DNA of 64,000 nucleotides. It comes from Arenibacter algicola (GTDB taxonomy: Bacteria; Bacteroidota; Bacteroidia; Flavobacteriales; Flavobacteriaceae). A program made the position numbers and the translations under genes. Location: NCBI RefSeq assembly GCF_000733925.1, contig NZ_JPOO01000003.1, positions 496,001-560,000 on the forward strand. Reading direction: 5' to 3'. The notes beneath the pieces were generated by a model, which was given only the letters and a program-made list of their open reading frames with translations, was not told where the DNA came from and searched no databases. Below are positions 35,881 to 44,096 of the stretch, piece after piece; position 1 is the stretch's first letter; each line of letters starts with the position of its first letter.

Positions 35881-36014
35881 TAAATCGCTCTGCTCCATAG
35901 AATCCTAAAAGGATACTGAAATTGGGCCGGCTTTGGCGCCCCTTCAAATAATCAATAATATTTTATATTTTTGTGATTGCTATTGTTCTCTTAATTAAGA
36001 AATTATTGCACTTA

Positions 36015-36077
36015 AAACCCCTTACTATCAACAAATCGTTGATTTCCTTTGTTAATTACTTTAACGCCTAGGGGTTT
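36015..36077 (+). promoter_or_regulatory. structured leader of the parE transcript
   Basis: Outer arms AAACCCCT (36015-36022) and AGGGGTTT (36070-36077) enclose an inner hairpin ATCAAC (36027-36032) AAATC GTTGAT (36038-36043). The right outer arm is followed by CATCTTTTTA. It could be an attenuator-like leader or a protein site; a start upstream at ~35980 is needed for it to be transcribed. I cannot tell which. Confidence 0.35.
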
Positions 36078-36131
36078 CATCTTTTTATAACACTTGCTAT
36101 ATTAGCAACACTTTGGATAAAGCCCTAGACC

Positions 36132-37994
36132 ATGTCAGATAACGCCCAATATACAGAAGACAACATTCGCTCATTAGACTGGAAAGAGCATATCCGGATG
36201 CGTCCGGGAATGTATATTGGAAAATTGGGTGATGGTTCTTCTGCAGATGATGGTATCTATATCCTCCTAAAAGAGGTTATAGACAACTGTATAGATGAGT
36301 TTGTAATGGGTGCCGGCAAAACCATAGATATCGTTATCAAAGATAATGTGGTAAATGTGAGGGATTATGGCCGGGGAATACCTTTGGGCAAGGTAGTGGA
36401 CGTAGTATCCAAAATGAACACTGGTGGTAAATACGACTCAAGGGCCTTTAAAAAATCCGTTGGTCTTAACGGGGTTGGTACCAAAGCGGTAAATGCCCTA
36501 TCCAGTTTTTTCAAAGTGCAGTCCTCTAGGGATAATATGCTTAAAACCGCAGAATTTCAACAAGGAAACCTAGTTGCGGAAGTAGGCCCGGAAGACACCT
36601 CAAAGCGAAAAGGAACCAAGGTATCCTTTACTCCTGACGAAATTATCTTTAAAAAATACAAGTATAGGAACGAGTATGTGGAACGCATGCTCAAAAATTA
36701 TGTATACCTCAATCCTGGTCTCACCATTATTTACAATGGAGAGAAATTCCATTCCGAGAACGGTCTAAAAGACCTATTGGAAGACAATAATAATATTGAG
36801 GACATGACTTACCCTATTATACACCTAAAGGGTAACGATATCGAAATTGCCTTAGCACATAGCAAAACACAGTATAGCGAAGAATACCATTCGTTTGTTA
36901 ACGGACAAAATACCACCCAGGGAGGAACACATCAGACAGCATTTCGGGAGGCGATCGTAAAAACCATCCGGGATTTCTACGGCAAAAATTATGATCCATC
37001 CGATGTTAGGAAATCTATTATTTCCGCCATCGCCATCAAGGTCATGGAACCCGTGTTCGAGAGTCAGACCAAGACTAAATTGGGTTCTACGGATATGGGC
37101 GGCGATCTACCAACGGTACGAACCTATATCAACGATTTTGTGGGCACCCAGCTCAACAACTACCTACACAAAAATCCAGATACTGCAGAAAAGCTTCAAC
37201 GTAAAATTATGCAGGCAGAACGGGAGCGTAAGGAACTCTCCGGGATTAGAAAATTGGCAAAGGACAGGGCCAAAAAAGCCAACCTCCACAATAAAAAATT
37301 AAGAGATTGCAGGGTACATTTGGCAGATTCCAAAAATGATCGCTGTTTGGAAAGCACCCTGTTTATCACAGAGGGTGATTCAGCTTCGGGTTCCATTACC
37401 AAATCAAGGGACGTAAACACCCAAGCCGTATTTAGTTTAAGGGGAAAACCTTTGAACTCCTATGGCATGTCCAAAAAAATAGTTTACGAAAATGAGGAAT
37501 TTAACCTTCTCCAAGCCGCATTGAACATAGAGGAATCAATGGAGGATTTAAGGTACAACAAAATAGTAATTGCAACGGATGCCGATGTTGATGGAATGCA
37601 CATTCGACTTTTATTGATCACTTTTTTCCTGCAATTTTTTCCTGAACTAATAAAAGAAAATCACCTGTACATCCTTCAGACACCGCTGTTCAGGGTCCGT
37701 AACAAAAAGGATACCTTTTACTGTTACAGCCATGAGGAAAAATTACAGGCTATTGAAAAGTTAACAGGGAAACCCGAAATAACCCGATTTAAAGGATTGG
37801 GCGAAATCTCCCCGGATGAGTTTCAACATTTTATTGGTGAAGATATTAGATTGGAACCGGTAATGTTGGACAAAGCCATGTCCATAGAAAACCTACTGGA
37901 GTTTTATATGGGAAAAAACACCCCTGACCGTCAGGAATTCATAATAAACAACCTTAAAGTAGAGGTAGACCTAGTAGAGGAAAACCAATTATAA
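36132..37994 (+). CDS. parE: DNA topoisomerase IV subunit B (ParE/GyrB type)
   Basis: A 620-residue ATPase subunit of a type IIA topoisomerase. The GHKL ATP site shows RMRPGMYIGKLG, EVIDNCIDEF and DYGRGIPLG; the transducer has NGVGTKAVNALS; the TOPRIM part has FITEGDSASGSI and ATDADVDGMHIRLL. Size and the neighbouring A subunit of ~890 residues fit the Bacteroidetes topoisomerase IV pair rather than gyrase. It is 45 bases upstream of parC with a short hairpin between. Confidence 0.94.
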   Translation: MSDNAQYTEDNIRSLDWKEHIRMRPGMYIGKLGDGSSADDGIYILLKEVIDNCIDEFVMGAGKTIDIVIKDNVVNVRDYGRGIPLGKVVDVVSKMNTGGKYDSRAFKKSVGLNGVGTKAVNALSSFFKVQSSRDNMLKTAEFQQGNLVAEVGPEDTSKRKGTKVSFTPDEIIFKKYKYRNEYVERMLKNYVYLNPGLTIIYNGEKFHSENGLKDLLEDNNNIEDMTYPIIHLKGNDIEIALAHSKTQYSEEYHSFVNGQNTTQGGTHQTAFREAIVKTIRDFYGKNYDPSDVRKSIISAIAIKVMEPVFESQTKTKLGSTDMGGDLPTVRTYINDFVGTQLNNYLHKNPDTAEKLQRKIMQAERERKELSGIRKLAKDRAKKANLHNKKLRDCRVHLADSKNDRCLESTLFITEGDSASGSITKSRDVNTQAVFSLRGKPLNSYGMSKKIVYENEEFNLLQAALNIEESMEDLRYNKIVIATDADVDGMHIRLLLITFFLQFFPELIKENHLYILQTPLFRVRNKKDTFYCYSHEEKLQAIEKLTGKPEITRFKGLGEISPDEFQHFIGEDIRLEPVMLDKAMSIENLLEFYMGKNTPDRQEFIINNLKVEVDLVEENQL

Positions 37995-37999
37995 ACCTG

Positions 38000-38016
38000 T
38001 CTGCCGATAGGCAGGC
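38000..38016. repeat. short REP-like hairpin between parE and parC
   Basis: TCTGCC (38000-38005) GATA GGCAGG (38010-38015). Bases 38004-38016 are the reverse complement of the 13-mer GCCTGCCTATCGG found at 4846-4858, linking this hairpin to the larger element there. It lies in the 45-base gap of an operon, 25 bases before the parC ATG. Confidence 0.7.
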
Positions 38017-38039
38017 CAAACTAATACGAATCTTTCTTT

Positions 38040-40721
38040 ATGGAAGAGAATGAAGAACTGAACGAAGTACCTAAAGAAAATCAAGAAGAAACCCACGATA
38101 CCCTTACCAAGGTTACTGGGATGTACAAGGACTGGTTTTTAGATTACGCTTCCTATGTTATTTTGGAGCGTGCAGTACCCGCAATAGAGGACGGATTCAA
38201 ACCTGTTCAGCGAAGGATCATGCACGCATTAAAGGAATTGGATGACGGGCGATATAACAAAGTAGCCAATGTTGTAGGACATACCATGCAGTACCACCCT
38301 CACGGCGATGCGAGTATTGCGGACGCCATGGTGCAAATTGGACAAAAAGACCTCTTGATCGACACTCAGGGTAACTGGGGAAACATATTAACGGGCGATA
38401 GTGCTGCCGCATCCCGTTATATTGAGGCCAGATTGACAAAGTTTGCCCTTGAAGTGGTATTTAGCCCAAAGATTACCGAATGGCAACTTTCCTATGACGG
38501 AAGAAAAAAAGAACCTGTAAATCTTCCTGTCAAATTTCCGCTTTTACTAGCGCAGGGAGCAGAAGGCATCGCGGTGGGACTTTCCACAAAGGTATTGCCC
38601 CATAATTTTATTGAACTTATCGACGCCTCCATAAAACATCTTAAAGGGCAAAAATTCACAATTTACCCGGACTTTCCCACTTCCGGTATCATTGATATAA
38701 GCAATTACAATGACGGCTTGAGAGGGGGTAAGATCAGGGTTAGGGCCAAGATACAGCAAATAGACAAGAATACATTGGTAATCAGGGAGATACCCTATGG
38801 CACCAACACCTCTTCTTTAATAGATTCCATCCTAAAAGCGAATGACAAGGGGAAGATAAAAATCAAAAAAATAGAGGACAATACCGCAGCGGAAGTGGAA
38901 ATTTTGGTACATCTGCCGCCAGGACTGTCGCCCGACAAAACCATAGATGCCCTTTACGCCTTTACCTCCTGCGAATCATCCATTTCCCCATTGGGCTGTA
39001 TCATAGAGGACAATAAACCCCTATTTATAGGCGTCACCGAAATGCTACAACGTTCCACAGATTACACCGTGGAACTTCTAAAGGCCGAATTGGAAATACA
39101 ACTGGGAGAACTGGAGGAACAATGGCATTTTGCCTCCCTTGAGCGCATCTTTATAGAAAATAGAATTTATCGGGACATTGAAGAGGAGGAGACCTGGGAG
39201 GGCGTTATTGCAGCCATAGACAAAGGTCTCGCCCCACATACGACCCATTTAAAAAGAAAAGTCACCGAAGACGATATTGTTCGACTTACAGAAATTAGGA
39301 TCAAAAGAATCTCTAAGTTCGATCTGGACAAGGCCCAACAATATTTAGACAGCCTTGAAGAAAGGATTGCCGAGGTAAAACACCATTTAGCCCATCTGAT
39401 CGAATTTGCGATCAACTATTTCAAGTCCCTAAAGGAAAAATACGGGAAGGGAAGGGAACGAAAATCGGAAATCCGAATTTTTGACGATATCGAAGCCACC
39501 AAGGTAGTTATAAGAAATACAAAATTATACGTTAACCGTGAGGAGGGTTTTGTTGGAACCTCCCTAAAACGGGATGAATATGTAACCGATTGTAGTGATA
39601 TTGATGACATAATTGTTTTCACCAAGGAAGGCAAAATGATGATTGCCAAGGTGGACTCCAAAATTTTTGTAGGCAAGAACATTATTCATGTGGCCGTATT
39701 CAAGAAAAAAGACAAGCGGACCATCTACAATATGATCTACAAAGACGGTAAGGGCGGGGCCAGCTACATTAAACGATTCAACGTCACAGGAATTACCAGG
39801 GATAAACCCTACGATCTCACTACCGGCAAGCCACAATCCGAAGTCCTTTATTTTTCAGCCAATCCAAATGGAGAGGCCGAAGTCATTACCGTTCTTTTAA
39901 GACAGGTAGGTAGTGTAAAGAAGCTGAAATGGGATATAGATTTCGCCGATGTATTGATAAAAGGTAGGGCCTCCAAAGGAAATATCGTCACCAAATACTC
40001 GGTAAAACGCATAGAGTTAAAAGAAAAAGGGGTTTCCACCCTTAAGCCAAGAAAAATATGGTTCGACGAAATAGTCAGAAGACTGAATGTAGATGGCCGA
40101 GGGGAACTCCTTGGAGAATTTAAGGGAGACGATATGCTATTGGTTGTCACCCAAAAAGGCGTAGCAAAAACTTTTATCCCCAACCTTTCCACCCATTTCG
40201 ATGAAGATATGGTTGTTTTGGAAAAATGGAACCCCAACAAGCCATTATCTGCCATATATTATGAAGGGGAAAAAGACCGCTACTACGTAAAGCGTTTTAT
40301 GATAGAGAATGAAAACAAGGAGGAATTGTTTATTTCGGAACACCCAAAATCATTCTTGGAACTCGTTTCTACCGATTGGCGACCTGTTGTCGAGATTGAA
40401 TTTACAAAACCAAGAGGAAAGGACGCTAAACCCAATCAAATAATTGATTTAGAGGATTTTATATCAGTTAAGGGAATAAAAGCTTTAGGCAATCAACTCA
40501 CCTCGGATAAGGTTAAAAATATAAATGCCCTGGAACCGCTCCCTTTTGAAGAACCCAAGGAAAACGAAACCAGTGAGATTGAAGTTGTAGACGAAGAGAA
40601 CATAGTGGTTAAGGAAGACCAAAAGACGGACTCCCCAAAAACCGGCACAAGCCCGCAAGAGCCTAAGAAAGAAAAAAAACCGGAGAAAGGGGACGACGAA
40701 TCACAGACAACGCTGTTTTAA
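38040..40721 (+). CDS. parC: DNA topoisomerase IV subunit A
   Basis: An 893-residue DNA-cleaving subunit. The N-terminal catalytic core includes RAVPAIEDGFKPVQRRIMHA, the YHPHGDASIADAMVQ winged-helix segment and the active-site Tyr in AAASRYIEARLTKFA. The C-terminal ~350 residues form the DNA-wrapping blades. The end is an acidic/lysine-rich low-complexity tail from about residue 845 onward (EENIVVKEDQKTD, EKKPEKGDDESQTTLF). With parE it decatenates sister chromosomes. The gene is followed by a hairpin terminator. Confidence 0.94.
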   Translation: MEENEELNEVPKENQEETHDTLTKVTGMYKDWFLDYASYVILERAVPAIEDGFKPVQRRIMHALKELDDGRYNKVANVVGHTMQYHPHGDASIADAMVQIGQKDLLIDTQGNWGNILTGDSAAASRYIEARLTKFALEVVFSPKITEWQLSYDGRKKEPVNLPVKFPLLLAQGAEGIAVGLSTKVLPHNFIELIDASIKHLKGQKFTIYPDFPTSGIIDISNYNDGLRGGKIRVRAKIQQIDKNTLVIREIPYGTNTSSLIDSILKANDKGKIKIKKIEDNTAAEVEILVHLPPGLSPDKTIDALYAFTSCESSISPLGCIIEDNKPLFIGVTEMLQRSTDYTVELLKAELEIQLGELEEQWHFASLERIFIENRIYRDIEEEETWEGVIAAIDKGLAPHTTHLKRKVTEDDIVRLTEIRIKRISKFDLDKAQQYLDSLEERIAEVKHHLAHLIEFAINYFKSLKEKYGKGRERKSEIRIFDDIEATKVVIRNTKLYVNREEGFVGTSLKRDEYVTDCSDIDDIIVFTKEGKMMIAKVDSKIFVGKNIIHVAVFKKKDKRTIYNMIYKDGKGGASYIKRFNVTGITRDKPYDLTTGKPQSEVLYFSANPNGEAEVITVLLRQVGSVKKLKWDIDFADVLIKGRASKGNIVTKYSVKRIELKEKGVSTLKPRKIWFDEIVRRLNVDGRGELLGEFKGDDMLLVVTQKGVAKTFIPNLSTHFDEDMVVLEKWNPNKPLSAIYYEGEKDRYYVKRFMIENENKEELFISEHPKSFLELVSTDWRPVVEIEFTKPRGKDAKPNQIIDLEDFISVKGIKALGNQLTSDKVKNINALEPLPFEEPKENETSEIEVVDEENIVVKEDQKTDSPKTGTSPQEPKKEKKPEKGDDESQTTLF

Positions 40722-40729
40722 GATTTTAC

Positions 40730-40770
40730 ATGGGTATCTGCAGCATATTAAAAAACTGATACCCATTTTA
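40730..40770 (+). terminator. hairpin terminator after parC
   Basis: ATGGGTATC (40730-40738) and GATACCCAT (40758-40766) form a 9-bp stem with a 19-base loop, followed by TTTAAAATG. The T-run is short. Confidence 0.65.
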
Positions 40771-40799
40771 AAATGTATTAATTAATGGTTAATTGGGAT

Positions 40800-40838
40800 A
40801 ATTCCTTAAGGAATTACTCTAAGAATAGCCTATATTTG
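40800..40838 (+). promoter_or_regulatory. promoter with upstream 16-bp palindrome (sterol desaturase gene)
   Basis: A -7 box TATATTTG lies at 40831-40838, 19 bases before the ATG. Just upstream, 40800-40815 is a perfect palindrome AATTCCTTAAGGAATT. It covers the place of the -33 element, as expected for an operator. Confidence 0.6.
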
Positions 40839-40857
40839 CACAAATTGATTATTTTTT

Positions 40858-41814
40858 ATGGATTTTACCAACCCCCTGGTATACGGAGTTCCTTGTTTTA
40901 TAGCTTTCATTTTATTGGAACTCACTTATAGCAAGACACATGGAGACGATCATTTATATGATTGGAAAGATCTGGCCGCAAGCGGCTTTATGGGTGTTGG
41001 CTCTGCCATTATCGCGCCTTTGATCAAGGTAATATCAGCAATTGTAATATTTGAATTTACCTATGAATTGTTCAACCCTATCACAGACGGGGTCAGAACC
41101 AACATTCTTGGATATGAATCTTTTGGATATGCGTGGTATATTTGGCTTCTTTGTCAGTTAGCGGACGATTTTACATATTACTGGTTCCATAGAGCCAATC
41201 ATGAAGTACGTATTTTATGGGCCGCGCATATTGTTCATCACTCCTCGGACAATTTTAATTTAGGGACTGCCGTACGCAACGGGTGGTTCACTATTTTATA
41301 CAAACCCCTCTTTTACATGTGGCTTCCCGCCATAGGATTCCCCCCAGAAATGGTCGTTGTATGCTTGGGAATCGAAGCCTTATGGCAATTTCAATTACAT
41401 TCTGTCTATATCCCAAAAATGGGATTCATTGAAAAAATATTCAACACCCACACCATGCACCAAGTGCACCACGCCCAAAATGTGGAATATCTGGACAAAA
41501 ATCACGGTGGTTTCTTAAATATTTTCGATAAAATGTTTGGGACCTGGAAAGAGCTGGACGATGATATTGATGTAAAGTACGGGGTTATTCACGCACCCAA
41601 TTCGCATAATCCGGTAGTTATTCTTACCCATGAATTTAAGGATATCTACAAGGATGTAAAGAATTCGAAAAAACTATCCCACGCCCTGATGTATATTTTT
41701 GGCCCTCCGGGTTGGAGTCCGGACGGAAGCACCTTAACCGTAAAACAGCAACAGCGACTGTTTAAAAAGCAAAAGACTGCAAATCCAGAGGTTGCCTTTA
41801 GTAGGCCCAATTAA
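40858..41814 (+). CDS. sterol desaturase / fatty acid hydroxylase superfamily membrane protein
   Basis: A 318-residue membrane protein with four to six hydrophobic segments and the di-iron His boxes of the superfamily: YWFHRANHEV, AAHIVHHSSDNFNLG and MHQVHHAQN. The order and spacing fit the fatty acid hydroxylase family, using O2 to hydroxylate or desaturate a lipid. It differs clearly from the paralog at 22269-23144. The promoter carries a palindrome, suggesting specific regulation. Substrate unknown. Confidence 0.9.
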   Translation: MDFTNPLVYGVPCFIAFILLELTYSKTHGDDHLYDWKDLAASGFMGVGSAIIAPLIKVISAIVIFEFTYELFNPITDGVRTNILGYESFGYAWYIWLLCQLADDFTYYWFHRANHEVRILWAAHIVHHSSDNFNLGTAVRNGWFTILYKPLFYMWLPAIGFPPEMVVVCLGIEALWQFQLHSVYIPKMGFIEKIFNTHTMHQVHHAQNVEYLDKNHGGFLNIFDKMFGTWKELDDDIDVKYGVIHAPNSHNPVVILTHEFKDIYKDVKNSKKLSHALMYIFGPPGWSPDGSTLTVKQQQRLFKKQKTANPEVAFSRPN

Positions 41815-42173
41815 CCCATAACAACTTACGGATTAGGCTATGTTCAACCATTGTTGGTGCTAACACATGCCTAAAATTGATTTTAGGAGGAAGGTACAGG
41901 ACCTTGCCATCAATTGGAGTCGATAAAAATCATTGAAGCACTGCCTATTATTAGAACAATCTTTTTTCAATAACTACAAATACATCTTCCGAGGAAACTT
42001 ATCCGGTCATTTCAACCCTTCACACCCCTTCGTTACAACAATAATTCCGCCTCCAGAAATACGCCTTTCCACACAGTTAGAACCAAAATCCCTAAGCGTT
42101 TCTTTTTTTCGATCGATCTACAAATGAAACAACATAAAAAATAAAAAAAAAGTATCCCTCAGAAATAGGTCTT
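41815..42173. other. 359-base intergenic region between convergent genes
   Basis: No supported gene. It contains the hairpin CCTAAAA (41870-41876) TTGA TTTTAGG (41881-41887), a probable mRNA end for the sterol desaturase gene, and near the other side a weak terminator for the TerC gene. A 64-codon open frame on the plus strand at 41933-42127 has no promoter, no recognisable similarity and overlaps nothing useful. Confidence 0.65.
42143..42167 (-). terminator. weak terminator after the TerC gene
   Basis: On the minus strand TATTTC TGA GGGATA (42167-42153) can form a 6-bp stem with two G-U pairs, followed by a run of nine T residues. Confidence 0.5.
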
Positions 42174-42983
42174 TTATTCCTTTACTCCCGAAGGCTTTTC
42201 CTTGTTCTTTTGCATGCGAATATTAAGAAACTCCACAAATAAGGAGAAGGCTATGGCAAAATAAAGGTAACCTTTAGGAATTGCACCTACTTCATTTCCG
42301 AAGAATTTAGCATGACTAAGATGTGCTGCCTCCATAATCAACATAAAACCAATTAAAATCAAAAAGGAAAGTGCCAGAATCTGCATAGATGGGTGGGCAC
42401 TTATAAATTGTCGTATTGGATTGGCAAAGACCATCATGATAATAATGGAAATAACAACGGCTATGATCATAAGCAATAATGCGTCCCCCGGCTTGTTGCC
42501 TATACCGTTGGTCATACCCACCGCGGTAAGAATTGAATCTATGGAGAAAATAAAATCGATCAGAACAATCTGTACAATGGCACTGGAAAAGCTGGTAATC
42601 CCTTTAGCACTAACCTGATTCTCATCATGGTCGGGCATTTCTATTTTTTCATGAATCTCGGAAGTACTTTTATACAACAAGAAAAGCCCCCCAGAAAACA
42701 AGATCAAGGCCTGACCGCTGATCCCCATATAAACCCATGAGCTCTCTATATAGAAAAACGGATTTTTAAGCCCAATTAAGAAGGAAACGGCAAACAATAA
42801 TGCAATCCTTTGCACCATAGCCAAAAGCAGTCCCAGATTAGTTGCTTTGGCCTGCAGTTTTCGCGGCAGCTTGTTGGCAATAATCGAGATGAAGATTATA
42901 TTGTCTATTCCTAGTACAATCTCCAAAAAAGTTAGGGTAATCAAAGCCACCCATGCATCAGGAGTCGATAAGATTTCAAACAT
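42174..42983 (-). CDS. TerC family integral membrane protein
   Basis: A 269-residue protein with seven or more membrane helices. The TerC acid motifs are clear: EIVLGIDNIIFISI in helix 1-2 and IDFIFSIDSILTAVG in a later helix. TerC proteins are linked to metal-ion export (manganese) and tellurite resistance; the acid residues in the membrane are consistent with cation transport. The C-terminus is basic and cytoplasmic (RMQKNKEKPSGVKE). It starts two bases after the small lipoprotein gene, so they share a transcript. Confidence 0.93.
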   Translation of the reverse strand: MFEILSTPDAWVALITLTFLEIVLGIDNIIFISIIANKLPRKLQAKATNLGLLLAMVQRIALLFAVSFLIGLKNPFFYIESSWVYMGISGQALILFSGGLFLLYKSTSEIHEKIEMPDHDENQVSAKGITSFSSAIVQIVLIDFIFSIDSILTAVGMTNGIGNKPGDALLLMIIAVVISIIIMMVFANPIRQFISAHPSMQILALSFLILIGFMLIMEAAHLSHAKFFGNEVGAIPKGYLYFAIAFSLFVEFLNIRMQKNKEKPSGVKE

Positions 42984-42985
42984 AT

Positions 42986-43366
42986 TTACTGTATTTTAAT
43001 TGCGGTTCCTCTGGATTTTTTGGTGCTACCCACAACGTTATACTCAAATGTATACGAATTATCGCTAGTAGACAAAATCTTCATATGGATTGATTTCTCT
43101 TCGGCCATGTTCTTGGGATGGAGCTTCTTAACGATATACTCACAATCATTTATCCACCTAACGGAAGAGGTATCCACTTTCTCTTGAAAATAGTCCAATT
43201 CAATACTGTCGTTCCTAACAAATGTTGTAGTGAGTTCTTCACCGTTGATCTCTGCGGTAAAGGAAAATTTTCCATTTTTAAAATCGGAGCAGTTGCGTTC
43301 AGGCTGATAACAAGAGCACACTAGAAGCACAAGCAGCATTACTCCAAAAGTCATGTATTTAGTCAT
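42986..43366 (-). CDS. small lipoprotein of unknown function (family often mislabelled 'DNA topoisomerase IV')
   Basis: A 126-residue lipoprotein with lipobox Cys at ~18 (LLVCSC) and a beta-rich mature domain with conserved pieces (PERNCSDFKNGKFSF; TTFVRNDSIELDYF; VRWINDCEYIVKKLHPKN; FEYNVVGSTKK). I recall close homologs in Flavobacteriaceae being labelled DNA topoisomerase IV in databases. Nothing in the protein supports this: it is far too small, exported, and has no TOPRIM or ATPase motif. The name may have spread because parE/parC lie close by. It is coupled to the TerC gene. Confidence 0.85.
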   Translation of the reverse strand: MTKYMTFGVMLLVLLVCSCYQPERNCSDFKNGKFSFTAEINGEELTTTFVRNDSIELDYFQEKVDTSSVRWINDCEYIVKKLHPKNMAEEKSIHMKILSTSDNSYTFEYNVVGSTKKSRGTAIKIQ

Positions 43367-43416
43367 GCCACAAAATAAAGAAATTTGATGCTGAAATTAC
43401 TAATAAAACTTATAAT

Positions 43417-43794
43417 TCAACTTCCTTTTTCCGAATAGGATTTAAAACTTCCGTCAGAATAAAATATAATAATTTTATCTATGTCCCCATTCCGTGGCTT
43501 GGCGTCACGGGATACCTCACTGTTGACAACCACTTTCGACTCTGCCTGAACGTCAGTGGAGGCCTTGGCCTTCTTAGGAAAAGACCCCTTGCCAAACAAC
43601 AACCAATAAAGATCAACATCCGGAAAAGAAGCAACAACCTTGAGTACAAATTCCAAACTGGGTTTGTTTCTGCCAGCTAAAAGATGGGAGATACTGGATC
43701 TTTGAACACCTATGGTATCCGCAAACACAGAAGCGGATAAATCATGGAACTTCAAAATTTGATCGATTCTATTTATAAAATCAGAAGTATTCAC
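43417..43794 (-). CDS. XRE-family helix-turn-helix transcriptional regulator
   Basis: A 125-residue regulator starting with GTG at 43794. Residues ~5-65 form an HTH_3/XRE DNA-binding domain (ASVFADTIGVQRSSISHLLAGRNKPSLEFVL). A variable linker (~75-105) leads to a short C-terminal segment DKIIIFYSDGSFKSYSE, probably a dimerisation strand. It diverges from the M14 peptidase gene. A palindrome TTACAwwTGTAA occurs twice at its own promoter and twice at the peptidase promoter, so autoregulation and control of the divergent gene are likely. Confidence 0.92.
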   Translation of the reverse strand: MNTSDFINRIDQILKFHDLSASVFADTIGVQRSSISHLLAGRNKPSLEFVLKVVASFPDVDLYWLLFGKGSFPKKAKASTDVQAESKVVVNSEVSRDAKPRNGDIDKIIIFYSDGSFKSYSEKGS

Positions 43795-43821
43795 AATTGT
43801 AAACTTTATTTACAAAAGTAA
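43791..43821 (-). promoter_or_regulatory. XRE gene promoter with two operator-like palindromes
   Basis: Minus-strand -7 box TACTTTTG reads 43820-43813, giving a start near 43807 and a leader of about 12 bases. Operator-like 12-mers: TTACAAAAGTAA at 43810-43821 (one mismatch to TTACAwwTGTAA) covering the -7 box, and TCACAATTGTAA at 43791-43802 (one mismatch) covering the start codon. Confidence 0.65.
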
Positions 43822-44096
43822 TCATTTCATGCCAAATTCTAAAGGCAATCACTTACCATTATGACAATATATATTAATTCAACACTTTAAATAACGATAG
43901 CATTTAAATTGATTGGTAGTTATATGTAATTTTACAATAGACAAAGCATATTTCACGGTAAATCGCCCAGATCCGCTTATAGAGGTGGAGTTATGAACCA
44001 ATTATTATTGTTTACATTTGTAACATACATAGTTTACAAATGTAATTTATTTTGAAGTTACCTTTGTACGGTTCAAACAAAACCAGAGTCTTACGC
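43795..44096. other. 302-base divergent regulatory region, XRE gene / M14 peptidase
   Basis: No gene. Both edges carry promoters with operator-like palindromes (43791-43821 and 44012-44066). The central ~190 bases are AT-rich without clear structure apart from half-site-like TTTACA words near 43930. Confidence 0.7.
44012..44066 (+). promoter_or_regulatory. M14 peptidase promoter with two perfect operator-like palindromes
   Basis: TTACATTTGTAA (44012-44023) and TTACAAATGTAA (44034-44045) are spaced 22 bases start to start, two helical turns. Downstream is the -7 box TACCTTTG at 44059-44066, with a start expected near 44072. The proximal copy covers the -33 position, which favours repression. 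Confidence 0.7.

Larger units (their letters stand above)
35782..36131. other. 350-base intergenic region before parE
   Basis: No gene is visible. It contains the ychF terminator (35834-35880), a possible -7 box TATTTTTG at 35966-35973, and a structured stretch at 36014-36077 listed separately. Confidence 0.7.

Noticed and set aside
41933..42127. 64-codon open frame on the plus strand between the sterol desaturase and TerC genes
   Set aside because: No promoter box, no recognisable domain, composition unlike neighbouring genes; most likely chance.
44052..44096. TTG start for the M14 peptidase
   Set aside because: It lies before the TACCTTTG -7 box (44059-44066) and so would not be on the predicted transcript; the ATG at 44097 begins the conserved part.
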